Assembly (NCBI GenBank): GCA_018668195.1
Contig: JABITU010000030.1
Location: forward strand, 1 to 24,186
Length of the DNA: 24,186 nt
Direction: 5' to 3'
Origin: Tateyamaria sp.
GTDB taxonomy: Bacteria > Pseudomonadota > Alphaproteobacteria > Rhodobacterales > Rhodobacteraceae
A program made the position numbers and the translations under genes. Positions 1-6,370 of the stretch are shown piece after piece. The number at the start of each line of letters is the position of its first letter. Position 1 is the stretch's first letter. The notes under the pieces were generated by a model that did not search any database, was not told the origin of the DNA, and worked only from the letters and a program-made list of their open reading frames with translations.

Positions 1-279
1 CTTTGGCATTTCATCGCCATAATGCATCATGAGTGGGGTCTTGGGGGGGGGGGCGCGGGCAAACAGCGTGGCCAACTGATCAAATCTCTGATCGCCAAGC
101 AGTTTGCACAAAACCGGAAACCCAGTGCGTAATGCGTCCCTAAGAGCAACAGTTACATTGTTGCGGTAGACATCAAAACGCTTTTGAGTGGGCTTGCCTG
201 CGCCATCGGTTAACCCTGTGGGAACTGCTTGCGTTGGATCGAGAAGTGCCGCGCGCAACTGAGATTGATCGATAGCCAT
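1..279 (-). CDS. bufC: BufC-like (DUF2063/HvfC family) protein, 5' part; runs off the window
   Basis: The first 93 codons of a gene that continues past the window edge. The translation begins MAIDQSQLRAALL and contains YRNNVTVAL, FPVLCKLLGDQRF and LMMHYGDEMP. These fit the N-terminal DUF2063 domain of BufC/HvfC proteins, the partners that present the precursor peptide to DUF692 (MNIO) enzymes. The ATG lies 5 bases after the bufB stop, so the two are almost certainly co-transcribed and translated together. A run of 11 C (coding strand, 53-43) encodes consecutive prolines. The family motif continues in frame after it, so the frame appears intact here, but such a run is prone to slippage or sequencing error. 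Identification rests on motif pattern plus position behind bufA and bufB; the C-terminal half is not visible. Confidence 0.82.
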   Translation of the reverse strand, partial: MAIDQSQLRAALLDPTQAVPTGLTDGAGKPTQKRFDVYRNNVTVALRDALRTGFPVLCKLLGDQRFDQLATLFARAPPPKTPLMMHYGDEMPK

Positions 280-284
280 GGACG

Positions 285-1145
285 TCACCGAGCGGCCACA
301 GTTTCAAGAGCGCCTTGTGCGCGCTCTGCCTCGGCCCGCAAAGTCAGCCAATCGGGAACGTCATTGTCCCACTCAACTAAAATGGGTGCCGGGCCTGTCT
401 GATCCAGAACGTGGAACAGCAAATCCCAGACGGGGTCGACCACTGGCTTTGAATGGCTGTCGATTAAAAGTGGCGCGCCAAGGTCGTCAATGTCCTCATC
501 ATGTCCACCGACATGAATTTCACCAACAGAGTCAACGGGGTAGGCGTCGATATATGTGCGTGCCGTGTATCCTAGATTGCTTGCCGAGATAAAAACGTTG
601 TTCACGTCCAACAGCAGACCACAGCCCGTGCGACGCACCAATTCGGTAAGAAAATCCGTCTCTGCCCAGGTACTTTCGGCAAAGGCGAGATAGCTTGATG
701 GATTTTCCAGCAACATTTGACAGCCAAGCGTATGTTGGACCTGATCAATGTGCTCAGCCACACGCGCAAGTGTTGCATTGGTGTAGGGCAGGGGCAGCAG
801 ATCGTCGAGAAACTCAAACCCGTGCGTTGACCAAGCGAGATGCTCGGAAAAGCTGGCGGGCTTCAGCCAATCCACCAACGTCCTGAGCCGGGATAGGTGC
901 GTTTTGTCCAGGGGGCCTTCTCCCCCGATAGACAGGCCCACGCCGTGAACGGAAATGGCAAAGTTTTCACGAAGAGCCCGCAGTTGAGCGTGGGGGCGTC
1001 CGCCCGCGCCCATGTAGTTTTCGGCATGCACCTCAAGCCAGCCTACGGGGCCGGGTTGGTGGCGTAACTCTGTGAAATGTTGTGGTTTATATCCAACACC
1101 GGGTAAGAGCGGCAAGCGGGGCGGCTGTTGTGTCGCATCCAGCAT
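285..1145 (-). CDS. bufB: BufB: DUF692 multinuclear iron-dependent oxidative enzyme (MNIO)
   Basis: A 286-residue DUF692 protein with a TIM-barrel fold, the family of MbnB and BufB. Such enzymes use an iron cluster to modify cysteines of a precursor peptide; in bufferins this gives thiooxazoles that bind copper. Metal-site motifs appear in order: SVHGVG (His67), SEHLAW (Glu101-His102), LLENPS (Glu147), LLDVNN (Asp180, Asn182), IHVGGH (His211, His215) and LVEWD (Glu258). The start is the ATG at 1145, preceded by AAAGGA at good spacing and followed by the typical LPLLPGVGYKPQHF. A longer upstream frame exists but overlaps bufA and is not a real extension. It sits 70 bases after bufA, across a hairpin, and 5 bases before bufC. 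It acts in the cytoplasm before export of BufA. The family call is secure; the copper role is inferred from the neighbouring BufA type. Confidence 0.93.
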   Translation of the reverse strand: MLDATQQPPRLPLLPGVGYKPQHFTELRHQPGPVGWLEVHAENYMGAGGRPHAQLRALRENFAISVHGVGLSIGGEGPLDKTHLSRLRTLVDWLKPASFSEHLAWSTHGFEFLDDLLPLPYTNATLARVAEHIDQVQHTLGCQMLLENPSSYLAFAESTWAETDFLTELVRRTGCGLLLDVNNVFISASNLGYTARTYIDAYPVDSVGEIHVGGHDEDIDDLGAPLLIDSHSKPVVDPVWDLLFHVLDQTGPAPILVEWDNDVPDWLTLRAEAERAQGALETVAAR

Positions 1146-1171
1146 CGCAAGTCCTTTCGGTTTTAGTTGGC

Positions 1172-1199
1172 GCGTCGGGAACACAGGTGACCCCGACGC
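1172..1199 (-). promoter_or_regulatory. Intercistronic hairpin between bufA and bufB
   Basis: A perfect 8-bp GC-rich stem (GCGTCGGG with CCCGACGC) and a 12-base loop fill the gap between bufA and bufB. No T-run follows. I infer that it shields the 3' end of the bufA message or partly stops transcription, so that precursor peptide is made in excess over its enzyme. Confidence 0.5.
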
Positions 1200-1215
1200 A
1201 ACACCTATTGTGTTC

Positions 1216-1521
1216 TTAGGCTGGTAGATCGCGATTTTGTTCTTCCAGCGAACCTGTGCGTGCTGTGCCATCGGCCATAACGGGCAGCTCGATCTCGGTG
1301 CAGGTGCCCTTATCAACCAATGTCCATGCGTTGCCTTGGTAGTCAACGGTTGAGGTTCCCGCACACGAAGTACCTGCACCGGCGGCACAGTCATTCGCGC
1401 CAGCCAGCGACACGCCAAAGCATTTTTCTTTGGACGCGGCATTGGCCGATGTGGTTGTGTGCACGGTCATCGCTGCGGCGACTGCACTCATCAGTGCAAC
1501 GGTTTTGATTGTTTTCGACAC
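1216..1521 (-). CDS. bufA: BufA: bufferin precursor peptide (DUF2282)
   Basis: A 101-residue secreted precursor. Residues 1-28 form a signal peptide (MSKTIKT, hydrophobic stretch, then TSANA-A cleavage site). The mature part carries [24 protein letters not shown] and a final GTC, giving four cysteines at 34, 45, 53 and 74, the hallmark of DUF2282 bufferins. From published work on this family, the two central cysteines become thiooxazoles made by BufB/BufC and the exported product sequesters copper in the periplasm. That this peptide binds copper is inference by family. The start is GTG at 1521, with AGGA about 9 bases upstream. It is the first gene of the operon, preceded by a 192-base gap after thrS. 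The C-terminal tail (about residues 76-101) is hydrophilic and looks dispensable. Confidence 0.92.
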   Translation of the reverse strand: MSKTIKTVALMSAVAAAMTVHTTTSANAASKEKCFGVSLAGANDCAAGAGTSCAGTSTVDYQGNAWTLVDKGTCTEIELPVMADGTARTGSLEEQNRDLPA

Positions 1522-1653
1522 GTTAAATGTTCCTTTTTGGTATCTAAATGTTGGTTGCTTACTCGGATATTAAAAACTCATTCTACGTTTCGTTACCATT
1601 CACGATGCTGTGTGTCACATTCCTGTTATGGCGTATCATGGAATTGGCCGCAT

Positions 1654-1682
1654 ATTGCAGAATCTGCTTGGGTTTGTTGCAA
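1654..1682 (-). promoter_or_regulatory. Candidate sigma-70-type promoter of the buf operon
   Basis: TTGCAA (1682-1677) and TGCAAT (1659-1654), 17 bases apart, lie between thrS and bufA. Both boxes match the consensus only partly (4 of 6 each). It would give a leader of about 125 bases. Metal-responsive buf operons are often driven by an ECF sigma factor, and I could not find a convincing ECF box here. Beyond this, the 1522-1713 gap shows no clear terminator for thrS. Confidence 0.25.
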
Positions 1683-1713
1683 TCGACCGAAGCAAATGTT
1701 GCAGTTGTAGCGA

Positions 1714-3645
1714 TCAACGCAGGTCTGGCGGTGTTGCCTCGGCGCGAAGTGTTGCAGCCACGTTATCCAATGTATCCACGCTTGTTTGCTTTTGCCCCAA
1801 TCTGCGCACAGAAACTGTCCGTTCTTCGATTTCGCGCGCGCCGACCGCGAGAATTACGGGAACCTTGCTGACCGAATGTTCGCGAACTTTATAGTTGATC
1901 TTTTCATTGCGGATGTCGGCTTCGGCGCTTATCCCACCGGCCCGCAGTGTTTCTACCACTTCTGCCACATAATCATCTGCCTCTGATGTAATCGAGGCGA
2001 CAACCACTTGGCGGGGTGCCAACCAGAACGGCAGCTTGCCCGCGTACTGTTCGATCAGGATGCCCGTGAACCGTTCCAACGAGCCGAAGAGAGCGCGGTG
2101 CAACATCACCGGCGCCAACCGTTCGCCCGAGGCGGCGATGTAAGTCGTTTTGAAGCGCTCTGGCAGGTTAAAGTCGACCTGCAAGGTTCCGCATTGCCAG
2201 TCACGTCCAATGGCGTCGCGCAACACATATTCTAGTTTTGGCCCATAAAATGCGCCTTCGCCTTCGAAAATCGCATAGGTCATGCCAGCCTGATCCAACG
2301 CGGTGCGCAGGGCATTCTCGGATTTGTCCCAGCTTTCGTCGCTTCCAATCCGATTTTCGGGGCGGGTTGACAGCTTTACATGCACATCTTCAAAACCAAA
2401 GTCGCGGTAAATCGATAGGATCAGGTCGTTTACCTTTAGGCATTCCTCGGTCAATTGCTCGGGGGTGCAATAGATATGCGCGTCATCCTGCGTAAAACTG
2501 CGGACGCGAAGCAGGCCATGCAGCGCCCCGGACGGTTCATACCTGTGCACCTTGCCAAATTCGGCCAGCTTGACGGGCAGATCGCGGTATGACTTGATCC
2601 CTTGATTGTAGATCAACATGTGGCCGGGGCAGTTCATCGGTTTGAGCGCATATTCGCGATCGTCCTGCGTTTCTGCCTGGAACATGTTTTCGCGGTAGTT
2701 TTGCCAATGGCCCGATGTCTCCCACAAACCTCGGTCCATGATGTCGGGTGAATTGACTTCTTCATAGCCGGCCACTTCCTGACGGCGCCGCATATAGGAA
2801 ATTAGCGTCTGGAACAGGCGCCAGCCATGCTGGTGCCAAAAGACCGAGCCGGGCGCGACTTCTTCAAAATGGAACAGGTCCATCTCGCGGCCCAGTTTAC
2901 GGTGGTCGCGTTTGGCAGCCTCTTCCAGCATGGTGAGATGCGCGCGCAATTTTTCTTTACCAGTAAACGCCACGCCGTAGATGCGTTGCAGCATCGCACG
3001 GTTGCTGTCGCCACGCCAATATGCGCCGGCAATAGACATTAGCTTGAATGCGTCACCGGGTACCTGGCCGGTGTGTTGCAAGTGCGGGCCGCGGCACAGA
3101 TCTTGCCAGCCGCCATGCCAGTACATGCGCAACGGTTCGTCGCCGGGGATACTGTTGATCAGTTCGACCTTATAGGGCTCGTCATTGTCGGTGTAATACT
3201 TGATCGCAACATCACGATCCCAGACCTCGGTTCGAACGGGTTCACGCTTGTTGATGATCTCTTTCATCTTTTTTTCGATAACGCCAAGGTCTTCGGGGGT
3301 GAAAGGCTCTGACCGGTCGAAATCGTAATACCATCCGTCCTTGATCACGGGTCCGATAGTAACCTTGGTCTCGGGCCAGATTTCCTGAACGGCGCGCGCC
3401 ATGATATGCGCCAGATCGTGACGGATCAGTTCATTGGCCTGCTCTTCGTCAGCCATGGTGTGGACCGCGATTGTAGCGTCTGAATTGATCGGCCAAGCCA
3501 GATCCCAATGTTGCCCATCAACGGTTGCACTGATGGCCTTTTTGGACAGAGATTTAGATATGCTCATTGCAACGTCGGCGGCGGTTACGCCCATCGCGTA
3601 GTCGCGGGCATTGCCATCGGGAAAGGTGAGAGAGATCTGGGCCAT
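1714..3645 (-). CDS. thrS: Threonine--tRNA ligase
   Basis: Full-length ThrRS (643 residues, normal for bacteria) that charges tRNA-Thr in the cytoplasm. An N-terminal TGS domain (about 1-60) is followed by the editing domain with RHDLAH (His76, His80) and [10 protein letters not shown] (Cys184, His188). The class II catalytic core carries MNCPGH (Cys339), the [11 protein letters not shown] motif 2 region, DDAHIYC (His390) and [12 protein letters not shown] (His516); Cys339, His390 and His516 are the zinc ligands that select threonine. The anticodon-binding domain closes the protein from about residue 545 ([16 protein letters not shown]). The ATG at 3645 follows GAGGA by 8 bases. The leader holds a hairpin resembling a tRNA-Thr anticodon arm (3666-3682), which suggests translational self-repression. 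It is transcribed towards the buf operon with no clear terminator between. Confidence 0.98.
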   Translation of the reverse strand: MAQISLTFPDGNARDYAMGVTAADVAMSISKSLSKKAISATVDGQHWDLAWPINSDATIAVHTMADEEQANELIRHDLAHIMARAVQEIWPETKVTIGPVIKDGWYYDFDRSEPFTPEDLGVIEKKMKEIINKREPVRTEVWDRDVAIKYYTDNDEPYKVELINSIPGDEPLRMYWHGGWQDLCRGPHLQHTGQVPGDAFKLMSIAGAYWRGDSNRAMLQRIYGVAFTGKEKLRAHLTMLEEAAKRDHRKLGREMDLFHFEEVAPGSVFWHQHGWRLFQTLISYMRRRQEVAGYEEVNSPDIMDRGLWETSGHWQNYRENMFQAETQDDREYALKPMNCPGHMLIYNQGIKSYRDLPVKLAEFGKVHRYEPSGALHGLLRVRSFTQDDAHIYCTPEQLTEECLKVNDLILSIYRDFGFEDVHVKLSTRPENRIGSDESWDKSENALRTALDQAGMTYAIFEGEGAFYGPKLEYVLRDAIGRDWQCGTLQVDFNLPERFKTTYIAASGERLAPVMLHRALFGSLERFTGILIEQYAGKLPFWLAPRQVVVASITSEADDYVAEVVETLRAGGISAEADIRNEKINYKVREHSVSKVPVILAVGAREIEERTVSVRRLGQKQTSVDTLDNVAATLRAEATPPDLR

Positions 3646-3665
3646 ATTGGCATCCTCGTCAGTTT

Positions 3666-3682
3666 GGCGCCTACGAAGCGCC
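3666..3682 (-). promoter_or_regulatory. Anticodon-arm-like hairpin in the thrS leader (possible ThrRS operator)
   Basis: In the thrS transcript a 5-bp stem, GGCGC with GCGCC, closes a 7-base loop read as U-U-C-G-U-A-G. This is the size and layout of an anticodon arm: U at position 33, CGU at 34-36 (the anticodon for the Thr codon ACG) and a purine at 37. It spans -37 to -21 from the ATG, with CGU at -30 to -28, and ends 8 bases before the GAGGA ribosome-binding site. The E. coli thrS operator has a CGU-loop anticodon mimic at nearly the same place, and ThrRS binds it to block ribosomes. Function here is inferred. A competing short stem (CCCG with CGGG, 3692-3681) overlaps its 5' side. Confidence 0.55.
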
Positions 3683-3854
3683 CGGTTGCGGGTAGGTTTG
3701 GGTGGCTGATGTGGCAGTCTGCGCGCAACGCGTCAAGAAGGGGTCGCCAATTTTGTCCGCGCATAGGGCAAATTTGGGCCAGTTTCCTTATGCCGCGTTC
3801 TGAAACAAGCAACGCAGGTCTCTATCTTTGTGACGTAAATTTGCGCATGATCTC

Positions 3855-3878
3855 TTTGGCATACTATCGCATGCCAAA
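3855..3878. repeat. Inverted repeat TTTGGCAT-N8-ATGCCAAA
   Basis: A perfect 8-bp dyad with an 8-base spacer in the 334-base gap between the divergent thrS and the small gene at 3980. It lies upstream of the candidate promoter at 3917-3944. It may be an operator for an unidentified regulator. Besides this and the features listed next to it, I see nothing else in the 3683-3916 stretch. Confidence 0.45.
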
Positions 3879-3916
3879 AAAGCGTCATTTCAAGGTCAAA
3901 ATTCGACATTTTGTAG

Positions 3917-3944
3917 TGGACAACCGCAAGGCTCGCCGTATGTA
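3917..3944 (+). promoter_or_regulatory. Candidate promoter of the small gene at 3980
   Basis: TGGACA (5 of 6 to the -35 consensus) and TATGTA, 16 bases apart. The expected start near 3951 leaves about 30 bases before the GTG, with the GGAG ribosome-binding site inside it. The weak -10 box makes this tentative. Confidence 0.35.
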
Positions 3945-3979
3945 TGTTCCTATCGGAAACTTTATTCGGAGATCGTGCG

Positions 3980-4192
3980 GTGCCGAAATTCAATACTAAC
4001 TTTGAACTGTCTGTTTCAGATCTGGACCTAATCGAAGACGCACTGCGGGCTTCTAAACTTTCCAAGACACAATCAGATATCAAGGCGCGTGCACAAGATG
4101 ACGATGTACGGCAAATCCACGACCTGCTTGGGCGTCTGCACAACCAAAAAGTGTTTTATCGGCCTGCGGACGGGCCTTATGTTGGCGGTTGA
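3980..4192 (+). CDS. Small protein of unknown function (70 residues)
   Basis: A small acidic protein starting PKFNTNFELSVSDLDLI after the initiator and ending ADGPYVGG. The visible features are a short N-terminal strand-like part, an amphipathic helix (SDLDLIEDALRASKL) and a second helix (DVRQIHDLLGRLHNQKVFY), with no signal peptide, membrane segment or cysteine. I chose the GTG at 3980 because GGAG lies 8 bases before it; an in-frame ATG at 3944 would overlap the candidate promoter and has no ribosome-binding site. The protein is compact and helix-rich, and similar short proteins are common hypotheticals in this bacterial group as far as I recall. I do not recognise a domain. It diverges from thrS and is followed by a terminator-like hairpin, so it is probably monocistronic. 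Confidence 0.7.
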   Translation: MPKFNTNFELSVSDLDLIEDALRASKLSKTQSDIKARAQDDDVRQIHDLLGRLHNQKVFYRPADGPYVGG

Positions 4193-4240
4193 TCACTGTG
4201 CCAGCCGAAGGGTGCGCAACCACTTAAATGGACTCTGAGT

Positions 4241-4263
4241 AAAGCAAAGCCGCCTTGCTTTTT
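4241..4263 (+). terminator. Terminator-like hairpin after the small gene
   Basis: The 7-bp stem AAAGCAA with TTGCTTT and a 7-base loop runs into a T stretch (TTTTT at 4259-4263), 48 bases after the stop at 4192. The stem is AT-rich, so termination may be partial. Confidence 0.5.
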
Positions 4264-4422
4264 CAATTATACAATCAATTCAGATTTCATGTGAGAAAGC
4301 GTAGTTAACACGCGTTCTTAATGGCTTTTACGTAACAGGTGCGGCGCGCATACTTTTTCTAGAGCAAAATGCTGCTGGCAGTGCTCATTCCTCTTTTGGT
4401 GCAGGACACGCAAGACGGGCTT

Positions 4423-4450
4423 ACGCATATGCCATAGGTCGAATATGCGT
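4423..4450. repeat. Inverted repeat ACGCATAT-N12-ATATGCGT
   Basis: A perfect 8-bp dyad with a 12-base spacer in the 343-base gap before the first hydrolase gene. It lies 28 bases upstream of the candidate promoter at 4478-4506, a plausible place for an operator. The rest of 4264-4477 holds no gene or other structure that I can support. Confidence 0.4.
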
Positions 4451-4477
4451 CTGCTTGAGCGTTTCCCAGTGTCAGCA

Positions 4478-4506
4478 TGGACAGCGCGCCATTCACTGCA
4501 CATTAT
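4478..4506 (+). promoter_or_regulatory. Candidate promoter of the first hydrolase gene
   Basis: TGGACA (5 of 6) and CATTAT (4 of 6) with a 17-base spacer. The predicted start near 4513 would precede the GGAAGG ribosome-binding site at 4522-4527. The -35 box is identical to that of the candidate promoter at 3917. Confidence 0.4.
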
Positions 4507-4535
4507 CATGAAAACCAACATGGAAGGGTGTGGCA

Positions 4536-5285
4536 ATGAGCGCTGCTGAGTATCTCGAAACGTTGCAAGGGCGGAGCCTAGCCTACCACCGCAGTGATGG
4601 TCAGGGTCCATGGGTTGTGTTTCTGGGCGGTCTCAAATCCGACATGGAGGGTACCAAGGCTGTCCACCTTGAGGCTTGGTGCAAGGCTTCGGGGCGCGGG
4701 TTTCTGCGGTTTGACTATTCGGGGCACGGCGAAAGCTCTGGCACATTTGAAGAGGGTTCAATTGGTGATTGGGCCGAGGATGCCGCGGCCGCTCTTGCTG
4801 CTTTGACGAACGGCAAACTAATTGTTGTGGGCAGTTCCATGGGAGGCTGGCAGGCGCTCTTGTTTGCCCGTACGCACCCGGAACGTATCGCAGGGCTGGT
4901 GACAATTGCTGCGGCCCCCGACTTTACCGAAGATGGTTATTGGGCCTCATTTACGGATGACCAAAAGTCCGCGCTGAAACGCGATGGCCGGATCGAAATG
5001 CCATCGGATTACATGGAGCCTTATATCATCACGCGGCGTCTGATCGAAGATGGTCGCGAGAACTTGGTGCTGCGCGCGCCTCTTGCTCTGCCGTTTCCAG
5101 TGCGCTGCTTGCAAGGCACTGCCGACACTGCTGTAACCACGCAAACGGCTGTTCGTCTGCTTGATCATGCAACCTCTCCAGACATGCGCCTGACGTTGGT
5201 AAAAGATGCCGATCACCGGTTTTCGGATGGGCCATGCCTTGGTCTGATTGAAAATGCCATCACAGATATTCTAGAGGTTTTATGA
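4536..5285 (+). CDS. Alpha/beta hydrolase, ABHD10-like
   Basis: A 249-residue cytoplasmic alpha/beta hydrolase. Visible motifs are FLGGLKSDMEGTKA (29-42, oxyanion region), RFDYSGHGESSG (58-69), the nucleophile elbow VGSSMGGW with Ser101, IAAAPDFTED (124-133), Asp197 in QGTADTAV and His227 in KDADHRF, which make a complete Ser-Asp-His triad. The combination of the GGLKSDM, FDYSGHG and GSSMGGW motifs is that of the ABHD10 group, whose known member is an acyl-protein and acyl-glucuronide thioesterase/esterase. The bacterial substrate is not known to me. I preferred the ATG at 4536, 8 bases after GGAAGG, over the GTG two codons earlier. The next gene is also an alpha/beta hydrolase but is only distantly similar and lies 138 bases away. 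Confidence 0.9.
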   Translation: MSAAEYLETLQGRSLAYHRSDGQGPWVVFLGGLKSDMEGTKAVHLEAWCKASGRGFLRFDYSGHGESSGTFEEGSIGDWAEDAAAALAALTNGKLIVVGSSMGGWQALLFARTHPERIAGLVTIAAAPDFTEDGYWASFTDDQKSALKRDGRIEMPSDYMEPYIITRRLIEDGRENLVLRAPLALPFPVRCLQGTADTAVTTQTAVRLLDHATSPDMRLTLVKDADHRFSDGPCLGLIENAITDILEVL

Positions 5286-5423
5286 CGCTGTCAGTGGATT
5301 GGCTCTGGTCGGTCTGCGGTCAGATCAAAAAGTGATTGGTCAGTACAACGCTTTCGCTATGGTGACTGCATAATGCAAGATAGAAGGCTGGATCAATGAG
5401 TGTTGGCACGCGGGCAGAGCTGA

Positions 5424-6137
5424 ATGATGGTTGAGCCGCTGGTATTTTTGCCGGGAATGATGTGTGATGCCCGCCTGTTTGGTCCGCAAATTGCTGCGCT
5501 GTCTCCTGAGTTTTCGGTTATGGTTTGTCCTGTGACCAGAGGTGAACGAATTGAGGAAATCGCCAGTGCGCTGCTGGATGATTTGCCGTCACGTTTTGCT
5601 CTGGCCGGTTTGTCTATGGGCGGGATCGTCGCGATGGAGATCCTGCGCCGGGCACCGGGCCGTGTCACCCGTTTGGCATTAATGGACACGAACCCATTGG
5701 CAGAAACACCGCAAATCGCCGCCGCGCGAGAGCCGCAAATCGTCAAAGCGCGGGCAGGTCGTTTGCTAGCCGTTATGCGCGATGAAATGAAGCCTCATTA
5801 CCTTGCGCCTGGGCCGTATCGCGGTGAAATTTTAAAGTTGGTTATGGATATGGCCGACAGCCTCGGTCCAGAGACCTTTGTCCGGCAATCACGGGCGCTA
5901 CAACGTCGCAGAGATCAGCAAGCTACGTTGCGCAAGTGTAAGGTGCCAACCTTGATCTTGTGTGGTGCGCACGACGCGTTATGCCCGATCAAGCGACACA
6001 CGTTCATGGCGGAATTAATTCAAGGTGCAGAGCTGCTCGTATTGGATGATGCTGGTCATTTGCCAACCCTAGAAATGCCGGACGATACAACAGCCGCTTT
6101 GCGCCGTTGGATGCAGCAGCCTTCGCAACTGCGCTAA
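5424..6137 (+). CDS. Alpha/beta hydrolase fold protein
   Basis: A 237-residue alpha/beta hydrolase of the short esterase type. It opens with PLVFLPGMMCDARLFGPQ, a typical first strand and oxyanion loop. The nucleophile elbow AGLSMGGIVAM places Ser64, the acid is Asp184 in CGAHDALCP, and the base is His212 in DDAGHLPTLE. The triad is complete, with a short lid region around residues 100-160. No signal peptide is seen, so it is probably cytoplasmic. Substrate unknown. ATG codons at 5424 and 5427 are both possible, and no strong ribosome-binding site marks either. The protein before it is also a hydrolase, but the gap of 138 bases and low similarity argue against a recent duplication. A strong hairpin terminator follows. 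Proximity to the PHA genes may be chance. Confidence 0.88.
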   Translation: MMVEPLVFLPGMMCDARLFGPQIAALSPEFSVMVCPVTRGERIEEIASALLDDLPSRFALAGLSMGGIVAMEILRRAPGRVTRLALMDTNPLAETPQIAAAREPQIVKARAGRLLAVMRDEMKPHYLAPGPYRGEILKLVMDMADSLGPETFVRQSRALQRRRDQQATLRKCKVPTLILCGAHDALCPIKRHTFMAELIQGAELLVLDDAGHLPTLEMPDDTTAALRRWMQQPSQLR

Positions 6138-6206
6138 ACCGAAACCGCTATGAACTTAAACCATCTAACTCTGCCAGAAATAAATGATTCCAACGGGTAA
6201 GGTGAT

Positions 6207-6226
6207 ACCTGATGTTTCAGGTTTTT
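6207..6226 (+). terminator. Terminator after the second hydrolase gene
   Basis: A stem ACCTGA with TCAGGT and a 4-base loop is followed directly by TTTT, 69 bases after the stop codon at 6137. The gene ahead converges on phaZ, so a terminator is expected here. Confidence 0.6.
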
Positions 6227-6273
6227 CATTAAATGCCACAAAGGATCTAAGCAGGCTAATCTATTTGCAGCAA

Positions 6274-6302
6274 TCTGCGCACGGCTGGCTGTTATGCGCA
6301 GA
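6274..6302. repeat. Inverted repeat downstream of phaZ
   Basis: TCTGCGCA and TGCGCAGA form an 8-bp dyad with a 13-base spacer, 69 bases beyond the phaZ stop. On the phaZ transcript it could fold as a terminator hairpin, but no T-run follows, so the role is uncertain. Confidence 0.35.
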
Positions 6303-6370
6303 CTTAATCTGCGGCACGAAGAACAATCATATTGTGGTCTGCAGCGCGGGACGTAACGGTGGGGAATGCG

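Noticed and set aside
1146..1442. Extension of bufB to an upstream ATG at 1442
   Set aside because: The extra 99 residues lie over bufA in another frame and match nothing; ATG 1145 has AAAGGA and the conserved N terminus.
1522..1713. ECF-sigma promoter for the buf operon (GTAACG and GGAAT boxes seen)
   Set aside because: No partner -10 element lies at the required spacing of about 16 bases from either box.
4244..4290. Perfect TATAAT on the minus strand at about 4267-4272, as a promoter of an antisense RNA to the small gene
   Set aside because: No -35-like element at 16-18 bases, and AT-rich sequence near a terminator gives such boxes by chance.
4365..4385. CTGC-TG-GCAG near 4370 as another PhaR operator
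   Set aside because: The spacer is 2 bases, not 3 or 4, and the site is not near a PHA gene.
4318..4611. Minus-strand open frame of 97 codons across the gap before the ABHD10-like gene
   Set aside because: It overlaps the start of a clear gene on the other strand, has no ribosome-binding site or domain pattern, and its composition (many His, Arg, Cys) is that of a shadow frame.
6271..6370. Classical terminator for phaZ
   Set aside because: The dyad at 6274-6302 has no following T-run on the phaZ transcript, so it is listed only as an inverted repeat.
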